Shown in pieces: positions 25,888 through 34,728 of a stretch of 64,000 bases of DNA; the stretch's first letter is position 1; each line of letters begins with the position of its first letter. Made by a program: the position numbers and the translations under genes. The stretch is from Muribaculum sp. (GTDB taxonomy: Bacteria; Bacillota; Clostridia; Lachnospirales; Lachnospiraceae), in the NCBI GenBank assembly GCA_023663735.1, contig JAMPGV010000001.1:62001-126000 (forward strand), read 5' to 3'. The notes below the pieces were generated by a model. The model had not been told where the DNA came from, did no database searches, and was given only the letters and a program-made list of their open reading frames with translations.

Positions 25888-26841
25888 TCATCGCTTCCAT
25901 GTCCCGGCGGCGTTCCCCGCCACATTGTCCGTGACCTGACTGATAATGTATTTGGGACGACCCTTGACCTCCTCATAGATTCGGGCGATGTAATGGCCGA
26001 TCACCCCGAGGCTGAGCATGATAAAACCGCCGATGATCAGAATCAACAGAATGACCGTGGTAAAGCCTTCCACCGACGCGCCCATAAAATACCGCACCAG
26101 CGTCTGGACAAACAGGATCACGCTGCCCAGAATGGACGCCGCTCCCATCACCGTCACCAGCTGCAGCGGAAGCGTGCTGAAGGATGTGGCATTGGAGACC
26201 GCATACCGCATCAGGCTCCACAGGGACCATTTACTCTTCCCAAACTGCCGCTCCCGCACCTCGTACTCCACGGTCTCCGTGCGGAATCCCGCCCAGAACG
26301 TCAGCGCGCGGAAAAAGGTATTGCGCTCCGGCAGTTCCAGCAAGACATTCACCACTTTGCGGTCCAAGAGTTTAAAATCCGAGGATGCGTTCATGTCAAT
26401 TTTGATCAGCGCGCTCATGACTTTGTAAAACAGCCCCGCAGAAAGTTTATAGCCAAGGCTCTCCTTTCCCCTGTCCGCCTTGATGCCCTCCACGATCTCC
26501 GCGCCCGCTTTCCATTTTTCCCACATTTGCGGTATCGCCTCCGGCGGATGCTGCAGATCGCAGTCCATGACCACCACCGCATCCCCCGCGGCCAGCTCCA
26601 GCCCCGCAAAAATTCCGGCCTCCTTGCCGAAGTTCCGGGAAAACTGCGCGCCCTTGACGCGGGGATTGCCCGCCGCCGCTTTCAGGATCTCCGCGTAAGT
26701 ATCGTCCTTCGAGCCGTCGCTGACAAAGACCAGCTCATAGTCTATCCCCTGCCCCGCCAGAAGCTCCGCCAGCACCTTCGCGGTATTGGCGATATTCTGT
26801 TCTTCGTTATAGGCAGGCAGCACCACCGATAAGAGCGCCAT
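25888..26841 (-). CDS. GT2 polyprenyl-phosphate sugar transferase (GtrB/DPM1-like)
   Basis: 317 residues. The GT-A domain starts VVLPAYNEEQNI (about 6-17), with VSDGSKDDTY, FSRNFGKEAGIFAGL and the metal-binding VVMDCDLQHPPEAIPQ (about 90-105). Two C-terminal membrane segments (about 232-255, 267-290) complete the GtrB pattern. Such enzymes load a sugar onto undecaprenyl phosphate at the inner face of the membrane. The neighbouring gene at 26845, three bases upstream, is a GtrII-like transferase that would use the lipid-linked sugar outside, so the two form a gtr-type pair. The sugar identity is unknown. Confidence 0.92.
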   Translation of the reverse strand: MALLSVVLPAYNEEQNIANTAKVLAELLAGQGIDYELVFVSDGSKDDTYAEILKAAAGNPRVKGAQFSRNFGKEAGIFAGLELAAGDAVVVMDCDLQHPPEAIPQMWEKWKAGAEIVEGIKADRGKESLGYKLSAGLFYKVMSALIKIDMNASSDFKLLDRKVVNVLLELPERNTFFRALTFWAGFRTETVEYEVRERQFGKSKWSLWSLMRYAVSNATSFSTLPLQLVTVMGAASILGSVILFVQTLVRYFMGASVEGFTTVILLILIIGGFIMLSLGVIGHYIARIYEEVKGRPKYIISQVTDNVAGNAAGTWKR

Positions 26842-26844
26842 CCG

Positions 26845-28401
26845 TCAATCCCTCCCTACGTTTTCTGTCTTGATATACATAATCCCGTCCACAACCTTGA
26901 TGGAAGACGGCGCGGGAAAACTTTCCATCTCGATATATTCCTGTGAAAAATAAATATCCTCCATCTCCTCGGGCGTCATCATATTCAGCGTGGCTCCGAG
27001 GTAATGTTTCATAAAAACCTGATAGTTCTCACCGGTGTAGAGAAGCGTATCCCCGTTGAGTCCGATCATATTGGAGGTCACGGGCAGAGTGATATCCGTG
27101 ACCGGGTAGGGATTGTACCCCACCACGCCCACCATGGCGATCGGGATCCCCTGATAATACCCTTCCGTCTGCTCAATGCGGTCGAGAAGCCGCACACAGT
27201 AGGCGTATGTTTTTTCATAACGTTTCTGTAGATTAGAATAGCCGATATTGTCCGCCACCGCATAGTGGAACACCAGCACGAACGCCGCCGCCGTCCCGAT
27301 CCAGCGCAGGACATTCCCCGCCTTGTCCGCTCCCGCAAAACGGCTCACAAACGCCACGGGCAGAATCAGATACAGCACCCACTGATACCGCATCAGCAGA
27401 TGATAGGTCACATCCGGAGAAATCAGGAGAATCACATTGGAGGCCAGCGGCACTGCCAGAACCGTCACAATCATTATAACGAAAAATTCCGGCCGCTTCC
27501 ACCATTTTCTCTGCCGCATCAACCGGCCGAGCGTCCACAGCGCCGCTCCAAACAGCGCCAAACAGGCCGCCGCGGAGAAAAAATTGCCGCAGACCACGTT
27601 GCCCTTGATGCTGAAACTGAGGAAATCCCGGTACATATGCGCAAACGCATCAACTCCGAATCTTGCGCCCGTCATGCCGTCGATCCCCTGATAAGAGGCC
27701 AATTCCTTCCGCTGCACCCAGAGGAGGATGCGCAACAGGACATAATAGAGCGCCACGCCCAGCACCCCCATATACACATATCGCAGGGAGGCCGCACACT
27801 TTTCCCTAAACGCCCCCTTCTCCATACAGATCATGAGTACACCATACATGCACAGCAGGATCGCAAACGGCAGATACGCTTGATAGATTCCCATGCTGAA
27901 CGCCAGACACAAAGCCCCCGCCCAGAACCCGTTCTTCTTCCGCTTCGTGAGATAGACGGAACAGACCGCCAGAAACACACCCAGCATATACCCGTCCAGC
28001 GTAAACACATAGGCAAACGTGGACGCCAGCGCAGGAAAACTCACCAAAAGCCCGGAGAGCAGAGCGATGGCCGCCCTGTCCTTCAGCTCCAGAAACGCCG
28101 TCAGCGCCATGGCCGCGCAGGACAAAAAGAACAGACCCAGAATCCCGATCACCCACGGAATCGTGTAATAGGAGGAAAACCCGCAGGCCACCGTCAGAAA
28201 CCATCTGCCGGAGGTAATCATATTCTGGTCAAAATACATACTGCCCAGCCCGTCATGGTTGGGAATATCGGACAGCATGGCCGGCAGATGAACCAACAGC
28301 CCTATGGCAAACGCCGACGTGAACGCCGTTTTATATTCTTTTCCAATTCCACCGAGCCATCGGCTCAACGCCTGTGCGGGCGATTTCTCCGTCAATATCA
28401 T
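26845..28401 (-). CDS. GtrII-like membrane glucosyltransferase
   Basis: 518 residues with about eleven membrane segments. The early loop contains IPNHDGLGSMYFDQNMITSG then RWFLTVACGF, the acidic and GRW features of the Glucos_trans_II family that decorates O-antigen or wall polymers. The C-terminal third (about 390-518) is soluble and extracytoplasmic. GGGAGGAG lies close to the ATG at 28401. Directly downstream is the GtrB-like GT2, matching phage-type gtrB/gtr modules, although no GtrA-like flippase is adjacent. A second GtrII-like protein is at 40797-42551. Confidence 0.82.
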   Translation of the reverse strand: MILTEKSPAQALSRWLGGIGKEYKTAFTSAFAIGLLVHLPAMLSDIPNHDGLGSMYFDQNMITSGRWFLTVACGFSSYYTIPWVIGILGLFFLSCAAMALTAFLELKDRAAIALLSGLLVSFPALASTFAYVFTLDGYMLGVFLAVCSVYLTKRKKNGFWAGALCLAFSMGIYQAYLPFAILLCMYGVLMICMEKGAFREKCAASLRYVYMGVLGVALYYVLLRILLWVQRKELASYQGIDGMTGARFGVDAFAHMYRDFLSFSIKGNVVCGNFFSAAACLALFGAALWTLGRLMRQRKWWKRPEFFVIMIVTVLAVPLASNVILLISPDVTYHLLMRYQWVLYLILPVAFVSRFAGADKAGNVLRWIGTAAAFVLVFHYAVADNIGYSNLQKRYEKTYAYCVRLLDRIEQTEGYYQGIPIAMVGVVGYNPYPVTDITLPVTSNMIGLNGDTLLYTGENYQVFMKHYLGATLNMMTPEEMEDIYFSQEYIEMESFPAPSSIKVVDGIMYIKTENVGRD

Positions 28402-28438
28402 CTGCTCCTCCCTGTCTCGAGATCACTGTCAGTCAACT

Positions 28439-29287
28439 TTACATGCCGGAAAACACGGACATCTCCGCAATTTTCTCCGCTATCTGCTCCCTGGCGGTCT
28501 CATTGGGATGCAGCCCGTCCTCCGAATAGGCTTTCCAGTCCTGCCATTCCTCGTGGACATAAAAATCATGATACAAATCCAGAACCTCTATCCCATACTC
28601 CCCGGCAACCGCAAGTTCCGCATTCACATAATCTTCCAAAAACGCCGATCCCGTCTCATATTCCTCACAAGTGAGCCTGCTGGAGCGGTACCAGGTGTAA
28701 GTGGGCGTCACCAGCACAATTTCCAGATCGGGATAAGCCTCCCGCAAGGTGGACAACACGCTCCGAAGTGCCCCGCAGTAAGCGTACTCATCCATGGGAT
28801 CGTTCTCATTCTCAAGGGGCGTCCCCGCATGGTAGTCATTCAGCCCGAATTCCAGAATCAAGACCTCAACCTTTTGGAAATCCACAAGCGCCAGCTCGTC
28901 TATCGTATCTTCAAAATAATCTGCGATCTCCCTTCTGCTGCGAATCGTCTGCTGTACGCCGAAATCATCCGCCGCCACGGCCTTAGAAAGGCTTGCCATG
29001 CAGAGCAGTTCCATGGTGTAATTGGCGGTCATCTCCCCCTTTTGGAACGCCATGCAGGTACCCCCGAACGCACCGTTGAAAACCGGCTTTCCGATCTTCT
29101 TTGCGAGCAGCTCCGGCACGGACGTCTCGTCCCGGCACAGCCCCATGATGCTGTCCCCCAGAACCACCACCGGATATTCCGTCCGCTCCTCTCCATGGCT
29201 TATGAAATTAGGTCTGTAAAATGTGAAAAAACACAACAGCGCAAATACCGCGGCCGCCGGAATCATCACTTTTTTCCTGTTCACCAC
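28439..29287 (-). CDS. SGNH hydrolase, membrane-anchored
   Basis: 282 residues. The frame is open further upstream, but the upstream part lies within pseG. The chosen GTG at 29287 follows GGAGG at six bases and overlaps the pseG stop by one base; GTG at 29284 is also possible. A signal anchor (about 8-22) precedes an SGNH fold: VVVLGDSIMG (block I with the serine, about 40-49), FNGAFGGTCMA (block II), LEFGLNDYHAG (block III, about 150) and DGLHPNETARE (block V with Asp-His). Enzymes of this type add or remove acyl groups on extracellular glycans. Its place beside pseG fits acetyl or other acyl editing of the nonulosonic acid, which is inference. Confidence 0.85.
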   Translation of the reverse strand: MVNRKKVMIPAAAVFALLCFFTFYRPNFISHGEERTEYPVVVLGDSIMGLCRDETSVPELLAKKIGKPVFNGAFGGTCMAFQKGEMTANYTMELLCMASLSKAVAADDFGVQQTIRSRREIADYFEDTIDELALVDFQKVEVLILEFGLNDYHAGTPLENENDPMDEYAYCGALRSVLSTLREAYPDLEIVLVTPTYTWYRSSRLTCEEYETGSAFLEDYVNAELAVAGEYGIEVLDLYHDFYVHEEWQDWKAYSEDGLHPNETAREQIAEKIAEMSVFSGM

Positions 29288-30345
29288 TATCTGCCTCCAC
29301 ACAAAGCTTCCGCCAGCCTGTCCGCTCCCCGCCCGTCTACCAGCAGACGTTCCTTCTCGGAATACCGCCGCCGCAGGGAAAGATCGCCGCACAGCTGTGC
29401 AAAAAGCGTTTTGATCTGTTCTACGGTTCCCGCCGCGTCCCGGCGCCATGCCCCCGCACAGCCCGCAGACCGCGTTCCGCCGATATACTCCACCAAAGCC
29501 TCCTGATTCTCCGCATAGGAAAAAGCAATCAAGGGAACGCCCACCGCCGCCAGTTCATAGAGGGTGCTGCCTCCCGCACTCACCGCCAGATCACATGCGC
29601 CGATCAATTCCGCCATATCCTGTACGTCATAATGAATCCGGAGATTCTCCGTCTCCGAAGCGCGTCTGCGCCAGCTCTCAAAATGGGGGCTGAACCGCCC
29701 CACCAGCACATGATATACCAGATCCCGCCCATAGACCGCATCCAGCACCGCTTGCGCCAGATTGTCTTCATCTCCGCCGCCGGTGGTAATCAGCACATCC
29801 CGCACCGCATCTTTCACCCGATACGGCACATCCCGGAACTGTTCCCGCAGAGGCACATAGGATCCGCCCAGAAACAAACGCACCCTGCGTCCCGCGTACA
29901 GCCTGCGGTAAACCGCCTCCTCCGCAAAGAGATTATAATTGACAATCCCGTCCACGGGATAGGCGTGGCGCTGCAGATCATCCATGAGAAACACTTCTCC
30001 GTAATTCCGAAGCGCCGCCAGATAAGCGTCCGTCACATAATAGCTGTCCACCAGAATACGGTTTGGCATCCCGTTTGAAAGGCCGTCCTGCGCACCGCCT
30101 TTCGCACCATTTATCCAAAAGTCCCATAACCCGGCTTCCTCCTCCGGCCTCCGGTAGTCCGTGTGCAGCACGCCCGCGCGGAAACCGTAGCTTTCTGCCA
30201 ACTCCGCGGACTCCTCGTCCGCACAGAGGAACAAGACCTCCTCCGGCGGCGCCAGCCGCCTCCGCAAAGCTTCCGCCACTGTCAGGCAGCGCATCAGATG
30301 GCCCGCACCGATTTTCGCATTTCCATCCGCTCGAATAATGAACAT
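29287..30345 (-). CDS. pseG: UDP-2,4-diacetamido-2,4,6-trideoxy-beta-L-altropyranose hydrolase (PseG)
   Basis: 352 residues of a GT-B-like fold. In pseudaminic acid synthesis PseG removes UDP from UDP-2,4-diacetamido-2,4,6-trideoxy-L-altrose. The signature FIIRADGNAKIGAGHLMRCL with the catalytic histidine is at residues 2-21. The C-terminal nucleotide-binding pattern DLAVSAGGSTLYELAAVGVPLIAF occurs in pieces around residues 250-275. The ATG at 30345 lies four bases after pseI. The family assignment is supported by adjacent pseI, a PseH-like GNAT and pseF. No pseB or pseC was found in the window. Confidence 0.9.
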   Translation of the reverse strand: MFIIRADGNAKIGAGHLMRCLTVAEALRRRLAPPEEVLFLCADEESAELAESYGFRAGVLHTDYRRPEEEAGLWDFWINGAKGGAQDGLSNGMPNRILVDSYYVTDAYLAALRNYGEVFLMDDLQRHAYPVDGIVNYNLFAEEAVYRRLYAGRRVRLFLGGSYVPLREQFRDVPYRVKDAVRDVLITTGGGDEDNLAQAVLDAVYGRDLVYHVLVGRFSPHFESWRRRASETENLRIHYDVQDMAELIGACDLAVSAGGSTLYELAAVGVPLIAFSYAENQEALVEYIGGTRSAGCAGAWRRDAAGTVEQIKTLFAQLCGDLSLRRRYSEKERLLVDGRGADRLAEALCGGR

Positions 30346-30348
30346 ACG

Positions 30349-31410
30349 CTACTCCCCGAACGACACCAGATCCCAGCTCATAGGCGTGCCGAGCTTGGCG
30401 TCCCGCGCAATCTTTTTCCCCAGCAGTTCCTCGTAGTACATGGTGTGCAGTCCGCAGGCGGGCCGCACGGAGCGGAGATTCTCCGGGGTAAACACGTCCC
30501 CCGCCTTCATGTCCTGCGCGATAAAGAGCGACCGGGAATGCTCCCGTTCCCGCGCCTGTTTCTCCGTCAGCTCATACGTTACCGTCCCCAGCGCCTTCTC
30601 GATTTTGCGGATATTGTCCGCCATCATGCGAAACTCTTCCGGCTCCATGGAGAAAGCCGCGTCCGCGCCGCCGTCCGCCCGGGACAGCGTCAGATGTTTT
30701 TCCACCACCTTTGCCCCGAGAGCCACCGCCGCATCCGCCACCGCATGTCCCATACTGTGATCGGAAAGCCCTGTAATGCAGTCGAATGTCCGCGCCATGG
30801 AGGGGATGGTGCGCAGGTTGATATCCTCATAGGGCGCGGGATAGGACGAGGTACATTTTAAGAGAATCACATCCTCGTTCCCTTCCTCCTTACAGGTTCT
30901 AAGCGCCAATTCAATATCCGCCAGCCGCGCCACGCCCGTGGCAAAAATCATGGGTTTCCCCAGCCTTGCAATCTTCCGGATCAGCGGGATGTCGTTGATC
31001 TCAAAGCTTGCAATCTTATAGGCCGGAACCTGCATCTCCTCCAGAAAATCCACAGCCGAGAAGTCAAAAGGGGAGGAGAAGAAGATCAACCCCATCTCCT
31101 GCGCCAGTTTCTGTAGTCTGGGCTGCCATTCCCAAGGGGTATATGCCGTCTCATACAGTTTGTGCAGCGTGGTGCCGTCCCAGATGGTTCCCTGAGTGAT
31201 CTGGAAACAGGGGTCGTCACAGTCGAGCGTGATGGTGTCCGCCGTGTAGGTCTGGATCTTGACGGCGTCCGCCCCCGCGTCCTTGGCCGCCCGCATAACC
31301 GCCACCGCCCGGTCAAAATCCATCAGATGATTGGCGGACATCTCCGCAATGATAAAAGTGGGCGAACGATCACTGATCGTATAACTGCCGATTCTGATTT
31401 CTTTATTCAA
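30349..31410 (-). CDS. pseI: Pseudaminic acid synthase (NeuB family)
   Basis: 353 residues from a TTG start at 31410 (AAGGAG seven bases upstream); an in-frame ATG at 31458 lies deep inside the previous gene. The NeuB barrel starts FIIAEMSANHLMDFDRA (about 18-34), with AGADAVKIQTYTADTI, FSSPFDFSAVDFLE, YKIASFEINDIPLI and GLSDHSMGHAVADAAVALGA. The C-terminal SAF domain (about 290-353) carries REHSRSLFIAQDMKAGDVFT. It condenses phosphoenolpyruvate with the free trideoxy-altrose made by PseG to give a nine-carbon acid. The AEMSANH form is typical of PseI rather than NeuB. The start overlaps the GNAT stop by eight bases. Confidence 0.93.
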   Translation of the reverse strand: MNKEIRIGSYTISDRSPTFIIAEMSANHLMDFDRAVAVMRAAKDAGADAVKIQTYTADTITLDCDDPCFQITQGTIWDGTTLHKLYETAYTPWEWQPRLQKLAQEMGLIFFSSPFDFSAVDFLEEMQVPAYKIASFEINDIPLIRKIARLGKPMIFATGVARLADIELALRTCKEEGNEDVILLKCTSSYPAPYEDINLRTIPSMARTFDCITGLSDHSMGHAVADAAVALGAKVVEKHLTLSRADGGADAAFSMEPEEFRMMADNIRKIEKALGTVTYELTEKQAREREHSRSLFIAQDMKAGDVFTPENLRSVRPACGLHTMYYEELLGKKIARDAKLGTPMSWDLVSFGE

Positions 31411-31981
31411 AGTTCTGCTCCTTCCTGTAAACTGCAGCGGGGAAAGCAATTTTCTCATACCGCATTCCCTCCCGGATCTCTGCCCAGCGCTCCCTCGTCA
31501 TGCGCAGATAGGTCACGTCGTAGAACACGCCCTCCTTGCAGACCGCACGCGCTCTCTCCTCTGTCACTTCACAGCCGCACATTTTGTGCAGCCTGACCAC
31601 TCCGTCGTTCAGGGTGAACACGTCGCTGACCACGGCTTCTTTTCCCAGCTCCAGCAGCGCATAGTCATACATGCTTCTCTCCAGCGACAGGGCCGTCCGT
31701 ATGCTCCTGAGGCGCTTGACCCCTACATAATACGCCCATCCCAGAACGCCGTCCTCCCTGCACAGTCCCGTGAGGTTGATCACTCCCGCGCCTTCCCCGT
31801 CCACTTGAATGAGCCAGTAACGCACGTCGGGATTGTGCCGGATCCCGGCCAGCCATTCCCGCTGTCCCTCTAACGTGAGCCGGGGATTGGTGTTCATATA
31901 GCGGGTGATCTCCTCGTCCATGCGCCAGTTCATAATCTTTTCCAGATCATCCTCCCGGATGTCCCTCAATGCCACGCTCAT
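31403..31981 (-). CDS. pseH: GNAT N-acyltransferase, PseH-like
   Basis: 192 residues from the ATG at 31981, which shares ATGA with the carrier protein stop. The GNAT domain reads ALRDIREDDLEKIMNWRMDE at the N-terminus and LGWAYYVGVKRLRSI then ALSLERSMYDYALLELGKE in the middle. This is close to PseH, which N-acetylates the 4-amino altrose intermediate. The position between an acyl carrier protein and pseI is unusual: the acyl donor may be the carrier-bound group made by FkbH rather than, or besides, acetyl-CoA. The A-loop lacks an obvious Q/RxxGxG motif, which fits a different donor but is also seen in PseH-type proteins. Confidence 0.75.
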   Translation of the reverse strand: MSVALRDIREDDLEKIMNWRMDEEITRYMNTNPRLTLEGQREWLAGIRHNPDVRYWLIQVDGEGAGVINLTGLCREDGVLGWAYYVGVKRLRSIRTALSLERSMYDYALLELGKEAVVSDVFTLNDGVVRLHKMCGCEVTEERARAVCKEGVFYDVTYLRMTRERWAEIREGMRYEKIAFPAAVYRKEQNFE

Positions 31982-32217
31982 AGGCAGCCTGCTTTCTCCA
32001 AAAGTTCCCGCACACTCTCGATCTCTATGGCGTCCTCCAGCGGGATCACCACGCCCAGCCGCTCCTCCAGCTCTCCTATCATCATCACATGCGCCAGCGA
32101 ATCCCATTCCTCCACATCCTCGATCCGCGTCTCCTCCGTGACGGCACCCGCAGGAAGCTTCAACAACTCCTCAATGAGCGCAATGATCTTTTGTTTCATC
32201 CCTTGATTTCCAGCCAT
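31978..32217 (-). CDS. Acyl carrier protein
   Basis: 79 residues from the ATG at 32217 (AGGG upstream). The phosphopantetheine site is the serine in EEWDSLAHVMMI (about 46), followed by the acidic helix EERLGVVIPLEDAIEIESV. It is 19 bp after fkbH and overlaps the GNAT by four bases, so the three form one translational unit. In this context it should carry a three-carbon acyl group loaded by FkbH, not fatty acids. A longer in-frame extension to 32475 lies within fkbH and has no family features, so it was rejected. Confidence 0.9.
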   Translation of the reverse strand: MAGNQGMKQKIIALIEELLKLPAGAVTEETRIEDVEEWDSLAHVMMIGELEERLGVVIPLEDAIEIESVRELLEKAGCL

Positions 32218-32236
32218 CCCTATCCCTCGCTTTTTC

Positions 32237-33928
32237 TCAATCTTTTGACACCAATTCCCCCACAAATGCCCTGACGGGCGTCTCCCGGAGAGAAAGTTCA
32301 TACCATTCTTCTCCCTCCTCCGCATCGGACGCGCCTTCCGGATTCCCGCCGCCTCCCGCGATCCGGCGGTATCCCATCCGCTCATACAACCCGGCCACGG
32401 GTCTGTTCTTCGCCGTCGGCACATACCTTCCCCGAATCCGCTCACAGCCTCTTTCCCGGAACTTCTGTTCCACACAGCTCAAAATTCCCTGCTCCACGGA
32501 TTTTCCCATGATGCGGCAGCTCATGACAAATTCCTCGATCACGGGATGTTCGCCCGATCTGTCCGCGATCACCGCCGCCACCACGCCGTAGTCTCCGAAA
32601 CAGTCCGCCACGCGGTAGAGGAACACATCTTTTCCCGCATCGGACAGCATTCCCTGTATTTCACCCACGGTATGCCTCCGCGTCGTCAAGTTGAACTGAT
32701 TGGTCTTGTTGAGCAGATCCGTCAGGCGGTTGACATGCTCCGCCGCGGGTACTTCCGTGACCACGATCCGAAGCTGCCGCAGATAGTCCTCAAAACTCCC
32801 CGCGCTCTGCTGCAGCTGCTCCCGTCTGGCATTGTTCTCATACTGTGCGGTCTTGTCCAGATCCTCCGCCGTCAGTGCGGCCTTCTCGAAATAGGTGTGG
32901 TAAATCCTCGTCATGGCGGGAGCCAGATCCTCTGGTTTGTCCGGGAAATCGGGTACCGCCACCTCCGGCAGCATCCGGCTGACCAGCAGCCTCTCCTGCG
33001 GATTGTCATCCCAGAACACAAAAGAATCCGTTCCCAGATTCAGCTCCGCCGCGATCTCCGACAAGTTCTTGTCCTTGGTCTCCCAGTTGATACGCTTTGC
33101 CGCAAAATGCTCCGGGCGGAGTACCATATGAGGGTGCTTTTCCAGAATCTCCTCCGCATCCTCCGGATTGTTCTTGGAGACAGCCGCAAGAAGCACACCC
33201 TGCCTCTGCATCTGTAAAATAACCCGCTGGAGATTCTTGTAGGCAAGCCCCGCATGTTCCTCGGAGAGCGTCACGGGCGTCTTGTCCCTCTCCCCCGCCA
33301 GACCGCCCCAGAGCGTATTGTCCAGATCCAGCGCCAGCACCTTCCTGACGGTTCTATGTTCGATGCGCACCTTCTCCAGTATCAGCGAAGCCAGCCGTTT
33401 GCCCGCCTCGCCGCTCAGAAGAATCCGCCCCATATACCACATCTTCGGGGAGAAAGCCTGTTCCTCTCCGAGCCGCGCGATCAGGCGGTGGTACGGCAGA
33501 AACCGCACATTGCCATGCCGTTCACACAGCGCGCGCATCCGTCCGTCCCAGAGCGCTTCCAGCTTCTCCCGGCAGACCAGCGCATCGGCGGCCTCCAGCT
33601 CCACGCCCCACAGATAGGCGTCGCCGATATAGTAAATGCGGTCTTCTGCCAGAGCGCTCTCCAATCCCGCAAACCAGTTTTCTATGACGGTTTCCGCCGC
33701 CTGCTCCCCGGTCTCATGCCCCAGAAGCTCCAGAAGGTCGATCACCAGAAAAGTGATCTCCGGATCGAACGCATAATAAGAAGAATCCGGATTTTTCAAA
33801 ATTCCCAGCTCATTCCCATACCCTTCCGCCTCATATACCTGCACGTCCTGCCGCAGGATGCGGATTATCCCGTTCATATTGACATTGGAGAGCAGCGCAA
33901 TCCGCTGGTCTTTCCCATTCTCTTCCAT
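32237..33928 (-). CDS. FkbH-like HAD-superfamily acyl-loading enzyme
   Basis: 563 residues. After an N-terminal region typical of FkbH (SNVNMNGIIR at about 14-23) comes the HAD phosphatase-like core VLALDLDNTLWGGLAGE (about 216-232) with the Asp nucleophile, AAVSKNNPEDAEEIL and SFVFWDDNPQERLLV. The C-terminal part (about 390-540) is GNAT-like, with LNKTNQFNLTTRRHT and MSCRIMGKSVEQGIL. FkbH enzymes turn 1,3-bisphosphoglycerate into a carrier-bound glyceryl unit (lactyl-like in some pathways). With the adjacent carrier protein and PseH-like acyltransferase this predicts a glyceryl-type acyl group on the nonulosonic acid or another amino sugar. The product is inferred. Confidence 0.88.
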   Translation of the reverse strand: MEENGKDQRIALLSNVNMNGIIRILRQDVQVYEAEGYGNELGILKNPDSSYYAFDPEITFLVIDLLELLGHETGEQAAETVIENWFAGLESALAEDRIYYIGDAYLWGVELEAADALVCREKLEALWDGRMRALCERHGNVRFLPYHRLIARLGEEQAFSPKMWYMGRILLSGEAGKRLASLILEKVRIEHRTVRKVLALDLDNTLWGGLAGERDKTPVTLSEEHAGLAYKNLQRVILQMQRQGVLLAAVSKNNPEDAEEILEKHPHMVLRPEHFAAKRINWETKDKNLSEIAAELNLGTDSFVFWDDNPQERLLVSRMLPEVAVPDFPDKPEDLAPAMTRIYHTYFEKAALTAEDLDKTAQYENNARREQLQQSAGSFEDYLRQLRIVVTEVPAAEHVNRLTDLLNKTNQFNLTTRRHTVGEIQGMLSDAGKDVFLYRVADCFGDYGVVAAVIADRSGEHPVIEEFVMSCRIMGKSVEQGILSCVEQKFRERGCERIRGRYVPTAKNRPVAGLYERMGYRRIAGGGGNPEGASDAEEGEEWYELSLRETPVRAFVGELVSKD

Positions 33929-33981
33929 GACAATTCCCCTATTCCGTCAAAAATTCTCCGCTTGTATCAAAGTCCGATTCA

Positions 33982-34728
33982 TCAACAATCCCGATTCATC
34001 AGCCGGTACTTCATTTCGGCAATCTCCCAGTCCGTCTGATTGTCAATATCCTGCACCTCCAGCTCGGATACCACAAGGGGCAGGATGTTTCCCACCATCA
34101 GCTTTCGGTTCACCTGAAACGCCGCCGTGCGGAATACATAAAACTGCCCCACGTCATGGTAGTGCGGCGTCAGATCCTGCGAACGGCTGTCCAGATATTC
34201 GGGATGCTTGAAGACCAGTCTTCCGTCCTCCACAATCATGGCCCTCTGGGGCGGATAGGAAAATGCCACCACGGGAATCAAGGCGTCCGCGCCGCTTTCC
34301 TCCAATTTTTCCACCGCATCCTTCAACTTCTCCGCCGTCACAAAGGGAGCCGTGGGATAGAGACACACGCCCGTGTCAAAACGCTGTCCCCGCTCTGCAT
34401 ATTCCGCCAGCACTTCCAGCAGCACATCGTTGGTGGTGGCAAAATCATTCGCCGTCTCCGCACTCCTGTAAAAGGGAACCTCCGCGCCGCAGCGTCTGGC
34501 CGTTTCCGCGATCTCTTCGTCGTCCGTGGACACCATCACCGTGTGAAACATCCCCGCCGCCAGCGCCGCCTGAACGGAATACGCCAGAATCGGCTGCCCG
34601 CAGAATTCCTTGATGTTTTTCCGGGGAATGCGCTTGCTCCCGCCCCGAGCCGTGATAATCGCGATTCGTCTCATCCCCGCCGTCGTGTCCGTGACTCTGT
34701 TTGTCATCCTCTCCGCCATTTTGTTCAT
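33982..34728 (-). CDS. pseF: CMP-pseudaminic acid cytidylyltransferase
   Basis: 248 residues from the ATG at 34728, which forms ATGA with the preceding GT2 stop. The family-typical N-terminus begins at an internal ATG (34674, MRRIAIITARGG), so the first 18 residues may be extra. The signature TARGGSKRIPRKNI is followed by FCGQPILAYSVQAAL, VSTDDEEIAE and YPTAPFVTAEKL, then DLTPHYHDVGQFYVF. It activates the nonulosonic acid with CTP for transfer. The QFYVF stretch and the surrounding pse genes favour pseudaminate over neuraminate as the substrate. Confidence 0.9.
   Translation of the reverse strand: MNKMAERMTNRVTDTTAGMRRIAIITARGGSKRIPRKNIKEFCGQPILAYSVQAALAAGMFHTVMVSTDDEEIAETARRCGAEVPFYRSAETANDFATTNDVLLEVLAEYAERGQRFDTGVCLYPTAPFVTAEKLKDAVEKLEESGADALIPVVAFSYPPQRAMIVEDGRLVFKHPEYLDSRSQDLTPHYHDVGQFYVFRTAAFQVNRKLMVGNILPLVVSELEVQDIDNQTDWEIAEMKYRLMNRDC

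Noticed and set aside
27265..28674. 469-codon plus-strand frame opposite the GtrII-like gene
   Set aside because: His/Gln/Arg-rich antisense translation, no start signal.
32218..32475. 86-residue N-terminal extension of the carrier protein
   Set aside because: Lies within fkbH in another frame and has no acyl-carrier features; the start at 32217 gives the normal length.
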